Source: Psychrobacter urativorans (lineage in GTDB: Bacteria; Pseudomonadota; Gammaproteobacteria; Pseudomonadales; Moraxellaceae). Taken from it: DNA of 64,000 nt. A model generated the notes under the pieces. That model was not told the origin of the DNA. It saw nothing but the letters and a program-made list of their open reading frames with translations, and made no database searches. The DNA lies in NCBI RefSeq assembly GCF_904846695.1, contig NZ_CAJHBR010000002.1, forward strand, positions 1 through 64,000, in the 5' to 3' direction. Below, piece after piece: positions 27,702 to 37,318 of this stretch. The position numbers and the translations under genes were made by a program. Every line of letters starts with the position of its first letter. Position 1 is the stretch's first letter.

Positions 27702-28979
27702 CTAAGGTTCCTTTTTAGGAAAATCTCGTAGTTTATCTATATAGTCAGCCCAATCTTGCATCATTCGTACTCGAGTATCAATTTCATCTAATCGGTTGTA
27801 AGCACCACCATGTGTGTCCTTTATCCTATGGCCCAGCTGTAACTCTGTTACGATATCCGAATAGCGTAACTCAGGTTGTTCCATAAGCAAGGTTTTAGCT
27901 GATGCCCGAAAGCCATGAGCACATTGAACCTCTTTATAGCCAAGTCTATGAAATACTTGCACTAGCGCCGCTTTACTAATATAAGGATTGTTTGAGGCGC
28001 GCATTGAGGCAAACACATATTCATTATGACCTGTATCCGATTGAATGCTGCGTAAACGTTGCATCACCTGAGTGGCTAATGGTACGACCAATTGCGATAC
28101 CATATCCTCACGACCTTCGCCTTTAGTAGGGGAGAACTCCCATAGCTTATTATCCCAATCTATATCCTGCCAGCGCATAGACCGCAAATCGATACTACGC
28201 ACAAACACGTAGGGTAGTAAATTCATTGCCTCCAAAGTGATTTTATTTGCCCCTTTAAAAGTGCACATATCATTTAGGAGAGTGGCAAACTGATCAGGTT
28301 TGGTAATAGCTGGTAAGTGGTTGCCTGAGCTGGCAGGTGCTAGCTCGCCACGTGTATCAATAGCCACATTCTTATCGCATAATCCTCTTGCGACAGCGAA
28401 TGAAAATACTTTTTCCGTATAAAGACGAGTGCTAGCACCCACGAAGGTTGCCTGATTTTGATTGTTTTGAATAGCCTCACACACCGTTAATATCATCTCG
28501 CTGGTGATATCGTTCATTCTTAAGTCGCCAATCTCGCGACACATATATCCTAGACATAAATCCCAATATTCCAGTGTCGACTCACTAAATGAGAGTTTGT
28601 TAGATTTACCTTTATGACCACTTGATGTCTTGTGGTCTCGCCAAGCTTGGGCAACCTCAGAAAACGTGGCGTTTTTTAGATGGGCATATTTATTCACTTG
28701 TTGTTGCTGTACAGCCTTAGGGTCAACACCCTTGGCAACCATGTTGAGTATGGACTCGGCTTTATACTTAACCTCATACAAACTAATATCATTGATCTTG
28801 CCAAGCATCATTCTAGGTCGCTTACCATCGATACGTGGATGGGTATAACGAAGGTAGTATTCTTTTTTGCCGTTTGGGTAGATGCGCACACTTAAACCTG
28901 CAACACCTGAAATACTTACTGAATAATCGTTATCCCGGCATTCAAGTTTATTAATATCATTTAAGTTGTCGACAGCCAT
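27702..28979 (-). CDS. tyrosine recombinase, P4-type integrase
   Basis: This 425-residue site-specific recombinase has an N-terminal arm-binding domain (GVAGLSVRIYPNGKKEYYLRY) and a C-terminal catalytic domain. Catalytic residues are visible as Arg in VRSIDLRSMRW, His/Arg in HGFRASA, His in LGHRI and the nucleophile Tyr in AYNR. Such integrases insert genomic islands, commonly at tRNA genes. No tRNA is nearby and only a single cargo-like gene (DUF2071) follows, so this may be a decayed island or a mobile element of unknown extent. Confidence 0.9.
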   Translation of the reverse strand: MAVDNLNDINKLECRDNDYSVSISGVAGLSVRIYPNGKKEYYLRYTHPRIDGKRPRMMLGKINDISLYEVKYKAESILNMVAKGVDPKAVQQQQVNKYAHLKNATFSEVAQAWRDHKTSSGHKGKSNKLSFSESTLEYWDLCLGYMCREIGDLRMNDITSEMILTVCEAIQNNQNQATFVGASTRLYTEKVFSFAVARGLCDKNVAIDTRGELAPASSGNHLPAITKPDQFATLLNDMCTFKGANKITLEAMNLLPYVFVRSIDLRSMRWQDIDWDNKLWEFSPTKGEGREDMVSQLVVPLATQVMQRLRSIQSDTGHNEYVFASMRASNNPYISKAALVQVFHRLGYKEVQCAHGFRASAKTLLMEQPELRYSDIVTELQLGHRIKDTHGGAYNRLDEIDTRVRMMQDWADYIDKLRDFPKKEP

Positions 28980-29629
28980 GATGTATATCCGTAAGCTTTA
29001 TAAGCAAGGTGAGTGTTAGTCTGTTATCCGTATGCTGATATTTAGAATAATCTTTGCGCCCATTTTAGAAATCTTGAAAAGTGCCTTTTGGCAAGCATAA
29101 ATAGCTACTGGACACTAATATGGACACTGTTATTCATTAGTTAAATTAGCGATCCTTTTAAATATAATGATCCAAGGCACAATCATTCCCAAGGTTCACT
29201 TGGGGATGATTATAGTGTAGTGCAGAAAGAAGCAGTAAGCTATTTTTTTGTTGATATATATGGCGTTTGAAGGAATAAACTTCACATAGATTAAAAGTAA
29301 GAGTGCTGTTTGCTATTGGCAATAGAGGCCTTCGGCATATTTACACCAAAAACCATGCTCCTGTACTCGCACAGAATACCTTAATCAGGGTGATAGTGCT
29401 GTTCTGTGCAAATTTGCAGTACATTATTTTGAGGATGATTGTTAATACTGCTGCGTAGAATGACTAAAAGTAAAGAGATGGAGAAACACTATCTCAACAA
29501 TAAAGGAATAGTCTATCGCAGAGTATTTATGTCATCTTGCGCTGATTTCAGTATTTTGATATTTACAATCAATTGTTTACAATAAGATTATTCAATGGCA
29601 CTACTAAACCACAGGATAAAGGAGATATT
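28980..29629. other. 650-base intergenic region upstream of the integrase
   Basis: It contains the repeated TGGACACT/TGGACACTG near 29110, the hairpin at 29181 and the tandem TTTACAA repeats near 29563-29580. No convincing gene was seen. If the island has an attachment site, this is a likely place. Confidence 0.4.
29181..29211. repeat. strong hairpin upstream of the integrase
   Basis: AATCATTCCCAAG and CTTGGGGATGATT form a 13-bp stem with one G-T pair and a 5-base loop. There is no T run, so it is not a standard terminator. It could be a recombination or attachment-related structure or a protein site. Confidence 0.6.
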
Positions 29630-30418
29630 GTGCAAGAAGCACGTAAGTTAAAAGATTCTATGACAAAGAGACCCAAGCCAAAGGGTATAGACGTTCTTTG
29701 TGGTTTGAAGCATTTCGCTATCATAACCTATGCCGTACCAGAGAGTAGATTCAAAGGAATGTTTCCTGATCGATTTCAACTAGACGTGGTGGAAATAAAT
29801 GGCAAAAATATGGGGCTAGTATCAGTAGTACCCTTTATCGATGTTGATTTTACTTCAGCTGTTTTTCCTTTTCCAAAATTTACCATGGGGCAAACCAACT
29901 ATCGTATTTATATTATCGATACTGAAACTAGTGAGCGTTGTGTATGGTTTCTTGGGACAACGCTTGATTCTTGGACTTTAATGATTCCTAGATACTTATG
30001 GAATTTACCGTGGCATGATGGAAGCGTACACTTCGATTGCTCCTTAAACGAATCAACCGGACTGTATGAAAAGTACCACATGGAAACCTCATCCAGTTGG
30101 GCTGAAGCTTCCGTTGACCTAGTACAATCAGAATTCGATGAGATAGCATTTTCGGGTTTTCCTGATGCTGAATCAGCATTAGTTTATCTTACGCATCCTC
30201 TGTGTGGCTTCTATTATCGAAGGGACAACAAAGTAGGCACCTATCGAGTATGGCATAAAGAACTCAAAGTCAAACCGGCAAAGCTAAAGTCAGCTAATTT
30301 CAAGCTTTTATCTGATCTAGGTATAGTCGATGAAACAGAGCAAAAGACTCCTTATAGCGTGTTAATAGAGCCGATAAATGAATTTACCATATACTTACCA
30401 CCTACCGTTGTAGAATAA
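29630..30418 (+). CDS. DUF2071-like protein
   Basis: This 262-residue cytoplasmic protein resembles DUF2071 (YqjF-like, acetoacetate-decarboxylase-related fold). Matching features are VPESRFKGMFPDRFQLD, the GLVSVVPF strand, NYRIYII and CVWFLGTTLDSW. Its function is unknown. The frame is open from ATG 29573, but AAAGGAG lies 5 bases before GTG 29630, which I take as the start. The gene lies next to the integrase and may be island cargo. Confidence 0.7.
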   Translation: MQEARKLKDSMTKRPKPKGIDVLCGLKHFAIITYAVPESRFKGMFPDRFQLDVVEINGKNMGLVSVVPFIDVDFTSAVFPFPKFTMGQTNYRIYIIDTETSERCVWFLGTTLDSWTLMIPRYLWNLPWHDGSVHFDCSLNESTGLYEKYHMETSSSWAEASVDLVQSEFDEIAFSGFPDAESALVYLTHPLCGFYYRRDNKVGTYRVWHKELKVKPAKLKSANFKLLSDLGIVDETEQKTPYSVLIEPINEFTIYLPPTVVE

Positions 30419-30431
30419 TTTTTTAACAAGC

Positions 30432-30469
30432 AAAAAAAAGCAGACATCATAATTGATATCTGCTTTTTT
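30432..30469. terminator. bidirectional terminator
   Basis: AAAAAGCAGA and TCTGCTTTTT flank an inner ATCA/TGAT stem. With A and T runs on both sides it can serve the DUF2071 gene and the convergent reductase gene. Confidence 0.8.
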
Positions 30470-30510
30470 ATTTCAAAGTCATTGTTTAAGTAACTGCCTT
30501 TAACCAATCA

Positions 30511-31638
30511 TTAGCCCTGAGGCGTGATTAAGTACTTCTCGCCAGTGGCTTGTTTATCATAAGCTTTGATCGACTGTAAATGTAACGCTTGTTGCAGCGT
30601 AACCTCATGCGTATAGCTGCTGGCAAAGGTAGTGGTGATTTCTTCTGCTACACGCTTGCGCATAGACTTGACCGTTTCAGCGCCCAGTTTACCCAGTGCA
30701 TTGAACAATAAGAATCCGTTTACACCCCAAGCAAAACCGAAGTTGCGGTTCAATGTGATAGGGCCACGGTCTAATGCCCCATAAATATATGCTTGTTTAA
30801 AAGTAGTGGAACCATAAACGCTGTATTCTTCTGCATCAGCAGTGATAGCCGCTTCCATACAGTTTAGGATATCGCTGGATAACTGACCGCCGCCAATAGG
30901 GTCGAATGAAATTGTGGCGCCTGTTTTGGTAATCGCTGCCGTTAAATCGGCAATGAATGTATCGCTGCTTGAGTTAACTACATATTTTGCGCCCATATCA
31001 CGCAATAGTTGTTCTTGCTCATCCTTACGCACGATATTGATCAAATCAATACCATCAGCCATACAGATACGGTTAAGCATCTGGCCAAGGCTAGACGCTG
31101 CTGCCGCGTGAATGATGGCCTTGTGACCCTCAGCACGCATAGTTTCAACCATTGCCAATGCAGTAAGTGGATTCACAAAAGAAGAAGCACCTTGTTTAGC
31201 CGTTGTGCCTTCTTTTAATGCTAAGCAACTTTTTACATTAACGCAGTGATACTGACGATAAGTGCCGCCACCAATCACCGCAACCATTTTGCCCATTAGC
31301 GCTTGGGCGGCTGGCGATGAGCCTGCTGCGACAACCGTACCTGCACCTTCATTACCCACAGGTGTGTCTTTATTCACCCGTGTTTTGAGGGCTGGCATGA
31401 ACTTGGTAGGAACATCAGCGGTCACGATAGGGTTTTGCTCAGTGCCTGTCTGTACAGCGGTTGACATGTCAGCCATGCTGAACATAACCCCAAAGTCAGA
31501 CGGGTTCAATGGTGCGGCTTCAAGGCGAACGACAACTTCATCAGCGCTAGGCTGTGGCATATCGATGTCTTGTAAGGTAAGCGTTAATTTATGGTCATCA
31601 CTAATGGTTGAAACCAGTTGGATATTTTTATCAGTCAT
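30511..31638 (-). CDS. zinc-type alcohol dehydrogenase/quinone reductase family protein (MDR)
   Basis: This 375-residue medium-chain dehydrogenase/reductase has the N-terminal GroES-like fold (RLEAAPLNPSDFGVMFSM), the GNEGAGTVVAAG turn and a Rossmann domain. The nucleotide site has HAAAASSLGQ in place of the usual Gly-rich loop. Catalytic zinc ligands of alcohol dehydrogenases are not apparent, so an NADPH-dependent enone or quinone reductase-like role is likely. It is transcribed away from a LysR regulator gene, which probably controls it. Confidence 0.8.
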   Translation of the reverse strand: MTDKNIQLVSTISDDHKLTLTLQDIDMPQPSADEVVVRLEAAPLNPSDFGVMFSMADMSTAVQTGTEQNPIVTADVPTKFMPALKTRVNKDTPVGNEGAGTVVAAGSSPAAQALMGKMVAVIGGGTYRQYHCVNVKSCLALKEGTTAKQGASSFVNPLTALAMVETMRAEGHKAIIHAAAASSLGQMLNRICMADGIDLINIVRKDEQEQLLRDMGAKYVVNSSSDTFIADLTAAITKTGATISFDPIGGGQLSSDILNCMEAAITADAEEYSVYGSTTFKQAYIYGALDRGPITLNRNFGFAWGVNGFLLFNALGKLGAETVKSMRKRVAEEITTTFASSYTHEVTLQQALHLQSIKAYDKQATGEKYLITPQG

Positions 31639-32035
31639 AATTTTTACTCCTGCAAATGATGGATGGCATCACTGCTTTTATTGATATAGGTTGTATTTTA
31701 TTGTTATCGGCATTACCCAGATTGGGTAGCTTGTATCTGAGCTTTTACACGCTGCATAAATTCGGGCATATTTGACTATATTGTAGTAATTGCTGGCGGC
31801 AAAGCCGTGCAAAGTAATCATAAATTATTCTTCCGTCATTAACGTGAAGCTTGTTTTTAGTAGTCATGCTTAATCTGAACCTATTATTACCGTTTTTAAT
31901 ATGATGATATATAGCATAAATGATGAATCACTATTGCTTTTAAGACAACAATAAAGGCAGAATACTTAACGATTAGTAGTTAATCGTTAAGTATTGCCAG
32001 GTTAGTAAATGACTATTTTTGACTGGAGATAGAGT
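31639..32035. other. divergent promoter region
   Basis: Besides the large inverted repeat it holds a small one, ACCCAGATTGGGT, near 31716, within 80 bases of the reductase start. No gene was seen. Confidence 0.5.
31961..31995. promoter_or_regulatory. perfect 15-bp inverted repeat between divergent genes
   Basis: AATACTTAACGATTA, loop GTAGT, TAATCGTTAAGTATT. The repeat ends 40 bases before the LysR start and lies about 320 bases from the reductase start. It is probably an operator for the LysR protein itself; without a T run it does not look like a terminator. Confidence 0.6.
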
Positions 32036-32947
32036 TTGGATCAGCTGCGGGCCATAAGATATTTTAGTAAAGTCGTCGAAACAGGTAGCTTCACTAAAGC
32101 GGCGAAGGTGTTCGATGTACCGGTATCCTCATTATCAAGGCGGGTGTCTGATTTGGAAAAGAGCTTGGGCGCGACATTACTCAAGCGTTCGACTCGACTC
32201 GTTAAGCTGACGGAAGTAGGGCGGGTCTACTATAACGATATGCAGCAGGTATTAAATCAACTAGAGCAAAGTAGGGAGACGGTTCGTAGCTATCAGACAA
32301 CGCCAATGGGGCGCTTACGGATTAGCTCGATGGTGGGCTTTGGTGAGAAGATATTGCTGCCTTTATTGGATGAGTTTAGTGCGTTATATCCGCAAATTGT
32401 GCTTGATGTCAGCTTAAGTGATGAATTATCTACACTTGGACGCGATGATGTTGATATTGCTATTCGCGGTGGTTACGCACCAAATGAGCGAGTAATTGCA
32501 AAACGCATTATGGACAACAGTTTTATCCCTGTCGCATCACCTAGCTATTTGGAAAAAAATGGCGTGCCGAATCATGTATTAGAATTAAAACAACATAAGG
32601 GCCTTTATTTTAAGACGCCATTAGGGATGACCCCGTGGTTATGTATTATTGATGACCAGTGGCATGATGTCTCAGGCCCAGCGATAGCGATTTCGAATAA
32701 TGGGCCATGGCTGGCAAAAAAAGCCAGCGCTGGTGACGGTGTGCTAATGTCTACTCGGTGGGCATTGTCATCATATCTTGAGTCAGGGGCATTACAACAG
32801 CTGAAGTTCGAGCATCAACTAACCGTGACGCAGAACTCTGAGATGGCTGTTTATTTGTTATACCAAAAACAGCGTTACTCAGTGCCTAAAGTAAAAGTAG
32901 CAGTGGACTTTTTGTTAGGGAGAATAAAAGCCACCAATGATTGCTAA
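32036..32947 (+). CDS. LysR-family transcriptional regulator (CrgA-like)
   Basis: This 303-residue regulator has a winged HTH (LRAIRYFSKVVETGSFTKAA, DVPVSSLSRRVSDLE) and a substrate-binding domain (GRLRISSMVGFGEKILLPLL). It starts at TTG 32036, supported by GGAG 7 bases before it and by the family N-terminus. It lies divergent from the MDR-family reductase with a large palindrome between, consistent with control of both genes. Confidence 0.88.
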   Translation: MDQLRAIRYFSKVVETGSFTKAAKVFDVPVSSLSRRVSDLEKSLGATLLKRSTRLVKLTEVGRVYYNDMQQVLNQLEQSRETVRSYQTTPMGRLRISSMVGFGEKILLPLLDEFSALYPQIVLDVSLSDELSTLGRDDVDIAIRGGYAPNERVIAKRIMDNSFIPVASPSYLEKNGVPNHVLELKQHKGLYFKTPLGMTPWLCIIDDQWHDVSGPAIAISNNGPWLAKKASAGDGVLMSTRWALSSYLESGALQQLKFEHQLTVTQNSEMAVYLLYQKQRYSVPKVKVAVDFLLGRIKATNDC

Positions 32948-33224
32948 AGCATGACATCATCATCACTAATATCGTTAGGGACTGTCTATTTAACATAATA
33001 TACATTATGCGAAAACAAACCAACGGTTTTTATAAGTTTCCTAATAGCTATTCTATAAGGCTTTTTACTACTTATATGACACTTACTTATAATTAACGGC
33101 TGTATTACTTCTTAGCTAATATGCTTTGCTGATTATCTAAATGATAGCAAAATACTTTATAGCCGAATATCCAAGCCGCGTCTTAGTTTTAGGCTGATCA
33201 TTTATTATTTAGCTAATCCGATCT

Positions 33225-33698
33225 TTACTGACAACTGTTTAGCAAATGCGATTTTAGAGAAATATTCTTCGTTAAAACCACATCAGCTATTTGGCAAACA
33301 TCATCATCGCAGGATAATTCATAATAAATAGTGCTGCCTTGCGCTAAGCTCACTTTAACTAGACCTTGCTCAGTCACAGCGAACTGTTTGTTTTGTGAAT
33401 AATCAGGATCTTGAGAATCCCATAGCACATCATAATCGATACCACAGTTCAGCTGTTCTCTATCGAAATAATCGTCTGCAAGCTGAAATGCAGCTTTTAG
33501 CTCTGGATCGCTATACTGCCGCAAAACCATAGGATCATTCATACCTTCAGTACTGACATCTTGCTGATACATCTTTTCGACAGCAGCTACTTTCATCGCC
33601 ATAAGTCTCTGTTGCAGCTCGACATCATTGGCTATGGCACTAACAGCTATTCCAGTGCCAATGATTGCTACTAACACATACACTATGTATTTTTGCAT
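33225..33698 (-). CDS. exported protein of unknown function
   Basis: This 157-residue protein has an N-terminal signal segment (KYIVYVLVAIIGTGIAVSAIAN) followed by a mature domain with four cysteines (two in ELSCDDDVCQIADVV), so it is likely periplasmic with disulfides. No family was recognised. A frame from 33710 exists; ATG 33698 is preferred because the signal peptide starts there and GGTGG lies upstream. It is transcribed away from the lipoprotein gene that precedes the Anbu locus. Confidence 0.6.
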   Translation of the reverse strand: MQKYIVYVLVAIIGTGIAVSAIANDVELQQRLMAMKVAAVEKMYQQDVSTEGMNDPMVLRQYSDPELKAAFQLADDYFDREQLNCGIDYDVLWDSQDPDYSQNKQFAVTEQGLVKVSLAQGSTIYYELSCDDDVCQIADVVLTKNISLKSHLLNSCQ

Positions 33699-33824
33699 AA
33701 TGTTATCCACCCACCATGATTCATAACTTCATATGCTCTATTTACATTATAGCTACTTCCTTAATCCGCTGCATAATGGTATTAGTAAGGTTTAGTGCGC
33801 TCCATTGCTTTTGAGGACATCGTT

Positions 33825-34472
33825 ATGAAAACATCACCTTGTTATAAACTAGCCACTAGTAGCTGTATAGCGTTGTCAATACTGGCTACTGGCTGTCAAT
33901 CAGTACCTGCTACTGATACCAGTATAAGCGATCAAAGCGCGTCCACTCCGTCCCAACCTCCAGCTGTTACTAGCCAGCAAACTCTTACTGAGCAAGCACT
34001 ACATATCCAGCGTGCGCTTGCCAGCCACAATTATGCTGCCATCATCGATGATATTCACCCGACTCGTGGTGTGCGCTTGTCGATGTATGCTTATGTACGT
34101 CTAGATTCTGACAAAGTTTTTAGTCGTGCCCAATTCGCCCAGTACTTGCAGCAGTCCAAAATCCGCTTTACTTGGGGTGATCTGGACGGTGCTGGTGAGC
34201 TATTCATTGTGCCATTACCAACGTATTTAGACACTTGGGTCGATGGCAGCAAGTTCAATGATGCCCGTATAACCGTTAATAAGTTTGAGTCTAGAGGCAA
34301 TATGATCAACAATATCAACGACACCTACCCAGACTTAGATGTGGTTGATTTCTATCGTAAAGGTAGCGAAAAATCTAACGGTATGGACTGGCGTGGCATG
34401 CGCTTAGTATTTGATGACTATCAAGGTAAGCGTTATTTAGTAGCTATCGTTAATGATCAGTGGACGGTTTAA
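33825..34472 (+). CDS. lipoprotein, paralogue of the 38905-39519 protein
   Basis: This 215-residue protein has a lipobox-type signal (ILATGC at about residue 24) and a Ser/Thr/Pro/Gln-rich linker, so it is a membrane-anchored lipoprotein. The domain after residue 65 is shared with the product at 38905-39519: IHPTRGVR, MYAYV, SDKVFSRAQF, FTWG, GMDWRGMRLVFDDY and YLVAIVNDQWTV. I do not know a named family for it. GAGGAC precedes ATG 33825; the frame is open from 33795. It stands upstream of the Anbu operon with a 380-base gap. Confidence 0.75.
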   Translation: MKTSPCYKLATSSCIALSILATGCQSVPATDTSISDQSASTPSQPPAVTSQQTLTEQALHIQRALASHNYAAIIDDIHPTRGVRLSMYAYVRLDSDKVFSRAQFAQYLQQSKIRFTWGDLDGAGELFIVPLPTYLDTWVDGSKFNDARITVNKFESRGNMINNINDTYPDLDVVDFYRKGSEKSNGMDWRGMRLVFDDYQGKRYLVAIVNDQWTV

Positions 34473-34850
34473 GGCTTCACTTAGGCAAATAATTAGGCAA
34501 ATAATATGGTCGCTTTGTACAAAGCTATGGTTCATGCTGTAGAGGATAAGGCCTTTCACTATCAGCCTACCCTTCAGAACCTCTATATAGGGCGGTTATA
34601 AAAACAAAAAATTGAGCATTAGGATAAATATTCGATAAGAAAATACAAGTGGTTTAACTCTTCACGATATATTTGTATTTTATCGTATCTGTGGCAACCT
34701 TAAACCATCAAACGCTTGTTGTGTAATGCCCTATAGACGTTGTATAGTCAATATAGGACACGGACGTTGTCGCCGCTATTAAGCATAAAATAGCGGTAAC
34801 CTCATCTACTATAACAATGTATAACTTTGCCAAGGATGTGTGAGGTATTT
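34473..34850. other. promoter region of the Anbu operon
   Basis: AT-rich 378 bases. No terminator after the lipoprotein gene was clear, so read-through is possible. No gene was seen. Confidence 0.4.
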
Positions 34851-37211
34851 ATGAATAAAAAATCAACTCAGAGTCAATCCCAAAGCCAGTCTGCAACAGA
34901 CAGCACCAATAACAGCGCTGCTGAAAAAAACAATCAACAGCAGAGCCAAGCCACTGTAACTACTACTAAAACAAACGCTACTAACGATTCTGCGCAACAC
35001 CCTAGCAAAAAGCTTGAGAGTTTTGATGAATTAAAAATAGCCGATGGCCAATACCGTCCGGTAGCCAAGGCAGTAGGTGATTGGCTAGATAATATCAATA
35101 TTGACGCCCTTAATCACTTAAATGAACAAGCCGAAAACATCTTTTATCGCAAAGGCGTTACCTTTACGGTATATAGCGATGCCAAAAATATCGAGCGTAT
35201 GATTCCGTTTGATATCATTCCTCGTATTATCGCCGCTAGCGAGTGGCAGCTGATAGAAAAAGGCTGTAAACAACGTATCACTGCGCTCAACGCATTTTTG
35301 CACGATATTTATCATGAGCAAGCTATTATGAAGGCTGGTGTTGTGCCTGCCAGCTATGTCTATGCTAGCGGCTGCTATGAGCCTTGGATGATGGGCATCG
35401 AACTTGATAAGCCTATTTACTCCCATATCAGTGGTATCGACTTGATTCGAGATGAAACAGGTACCTTTTGCGTATTAGAGGATAACTTACGTACGCCCTC
35501 TGGTGTCTCTTATATGCTCGAGAGTCGTAATATCTCAGAAACCCTATTATCGGATATGTTTGCGCAGACCCCTATTCTAGGCATTAGCGACTATCCAAAC
35601 CGATTAAAAAAATGTCTTGCCAGCTCAACCAGCAAGTATGATCCCCAGATTGTCATCTTAACGCCAGGGCGCTTTAATAGTGCCTATTATGAGCATGCCT
35701 TTTTGGCGCATGAGATGAATGTGCCACTAGTCCATGGCTATGACTTAGTAGTGGAAGACAGCAAAGTTTATATGCAAGGTATTCGCGGCAAAGTACAAGT
35801 TGATGTGATTTATCGCCGCATTGATGATCCTTATATCGATCCTTTAGCCTTCCAGTCCAACTCTATATTAGGGGTATCGGGACTGATGAGTGCCTATCGA
35901 GCTGGTAATGTCGTTATCGTCAATGCTCCTGGTACTGGTGTGGCTGATGATAAGAGCTTGTATCCGTTCGTTCCCGATATGATTAAGTTCTATTTAGGTG
36001 AAGAAGCTATCTTACCGAATATTGAAACTTATCAATGTCGTAAGCCTGATGAGCTCAAATATGTGCTCGATAATTTAGACAAGCTAGTGGTAAAAGAGAC
36101 TCAAGGATCAGGGGGCTACGGTATGCTCATTGGCCCAACTTCTACTAAAGAAGAAATTGAAGACTATCGTTTACGCTTGCTTGAAAATCCAAGCGGCTTT
36201 ATTGCTCAGCCGACCATTTCGCTATCGACTAACCCTACTGCCGTCAGCGATGGTATTGCCCCACGTCATATTGACTTACGCCCCTTTATTTTGAGTCATG
36301 GTGATGGCTCAGTAGATATAGTGCCCGGCGGCTTGACTCGGGTAGCTATGGTTGAGGGCTCACTAGTAGTCAACTCCTCTCAAGGTGGTGGTATCAAAGA
36401 CACTTGGGTTATTGATGATACAGATTTAAACCAAAATAACGTAGACGCTAGCCCCGCAAGTAATAGGCAAGCTGGCAACACTGATAAGCTGTTAGAGAAA
36501 AATACTACTAGCCACCCTGAATACTATGATCGCTTACAGCCAATAGAGGCAGGCTATGATTATCTAATTGATGCGCCGATGATACTACTGTTGTCTACCG
36601 CTAGTCATCTGATATGGCTAGGCAGATACGGCGAGCGTCTTTACTATTACGACAGCATCATGAAGCAGCTGATTAAAGGCAATCTTGAAAAATCACAAGT
36701 ACAGCATTTGGTTAGTTGTCTGGGCTTTAATGCCGATGTAGAGGCATCGCTCGAAACTATGAAAGCACAAATAATGGCCAATCTTGAGCAAGATATAATT
36801 CCTAATGTCGTGCAGTCGATTGAGGCCAATGTGCAAGAGGCCAAAGGGGTTATTGGCAAAGATACTGCCGAGCTCTATAACCTGATCAAGCGACTTAGCA
36901 GTGCGGGTACTTATCGGGCGGCAACCTTGCAGCTATATGCTTGTAATGCAGCTATGAAACAAGAGCATTCTACAGTAACTTGTTTTTGGCAATTAGGACG
37001 CCACTTTGAGCAACTTGAACGAGCAGTGTTATTAGATGAAAACTCTCTAGAAGTCAGCCTTCAGTTTAAGCACTGGATTAATGAGCTACCAGAAAATACG
37101 CGCTGGCGTGAGCTAATACGTCTGACCAATCAGATGATTAAATCTAAACGATTTAGCGATTTCAACCTTATTAGCAAAGAGTTCAATCTTATTCTACGCC
37201 AAGGGGTCTAG
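34851..37211 (+). CDS. circularly permuted ATP-grasp and alpha-E domain fusion
   Basis: This 786-residue cytoplasmic protein starts with a Q/S/N-rich tail of about 50 residues. A circularly permuted ATP-grasp type 2 domain follows to about residue 530, with FDIIPRIIAASEW, LKKCLASSTSKYDPQIVILTPG read in parts, KETQGSGGYGML and HIDLRPF. An alpha-E domain (LLSTASHLIWLGRYGERL) covers about residues 574-786. The two domains are usually separate genes in pseudomonads; here they are fused with a low-complexity linker. They travel with transglutaminase-like and Anbu peptidases and may ligate a peptide tag or glutamate-like residue (inference). GAGG lies 6 bases before ATG 34851; a frame from 34827 is less likely. 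Confidence 0.87.
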   Translation: MNKKSTQSQSQSQSATDSTNNSAAEKNNQQQSQATVTTTKTNATNDSAQHPSKKLESFDELKIADGQYRPVAKAVGDWLDNINIDALNHLNEQAENIFYRKGVTFTVYSDAKNIERMIPFDIIPRIIAASEWQLIEKGCKQRITALNAFLHDIYHEQAIMKAGVVPASYVYASGCYEPWMMGIELDKPIYSHISGIDLIRDETGTFCVLEDNLRTPSGVSYMLESRNISETLLSDMFAQTPILGISDYPNRLKKCLASSTSKYDPQIVILTPGRFNSAYYEHAFLAHEMNVPLVHGYDLVVEDSKVYMQGIRGKVQVDVIYRRIDDPYIDPLAFQSNSILGVSGLMSAYRAGNVVIVNAPGTGVADDKSLYPFVPDMIKFYLGEEAILPNIETYQCRKPDELKYVLDNLDKLVVKETQGSGGYGMLIGPTSTKEEIEDYRLRLLENPSGFIAQPTISLSTNPTAVSDGIAPRHIDLRPFILSHGDGSVDIVPGGLTRVAMVEGSLVVNSSQGGGIKDTWVIDDTDLNQNNVDASPASNRQAGNTDKLLEKNTTSHPEYYDRLQPIEAGYDYLIDAPMILLLSTASHLIWLGRYGERLYYYDSIMKQLIKGNLEKSQVQHLVSCLGFNADVEASLETMKAQIMANLEQDIIPNVVQSIEANVQEAKGVIGKDTAELYNLIKRLSSAGTYRAATLQLYACNAAMKQEHSTVTCFWQLGRHFEQLERAVLLDENSLEVSLQFKHWINELPENTRWRELIRLTNQMIKSKRFSDFNLISKEFNLILRQGV

Positions 37212-37318
37212 TGCTGTTATTAATGCTAAATAACCCTAAATATTGAGCCACTATTTAACGACTGGGTAATTTGGATACGTGATCAACTTAAGCCTATTAT
37301 AAAAATAAGGATGTTATT

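Noticed and set aside
27394-29629. tRNA gene as integrase target
   Set aside because: No cloverleaf-compatible sequence with a TTCGA-type loop was found on either side of the integrase.
29573-29629. ATG start for the DUF2071 gene
   Set aside because: It has no ribosome binding site, while AAAGGAG stands correctly before GTG 29630.
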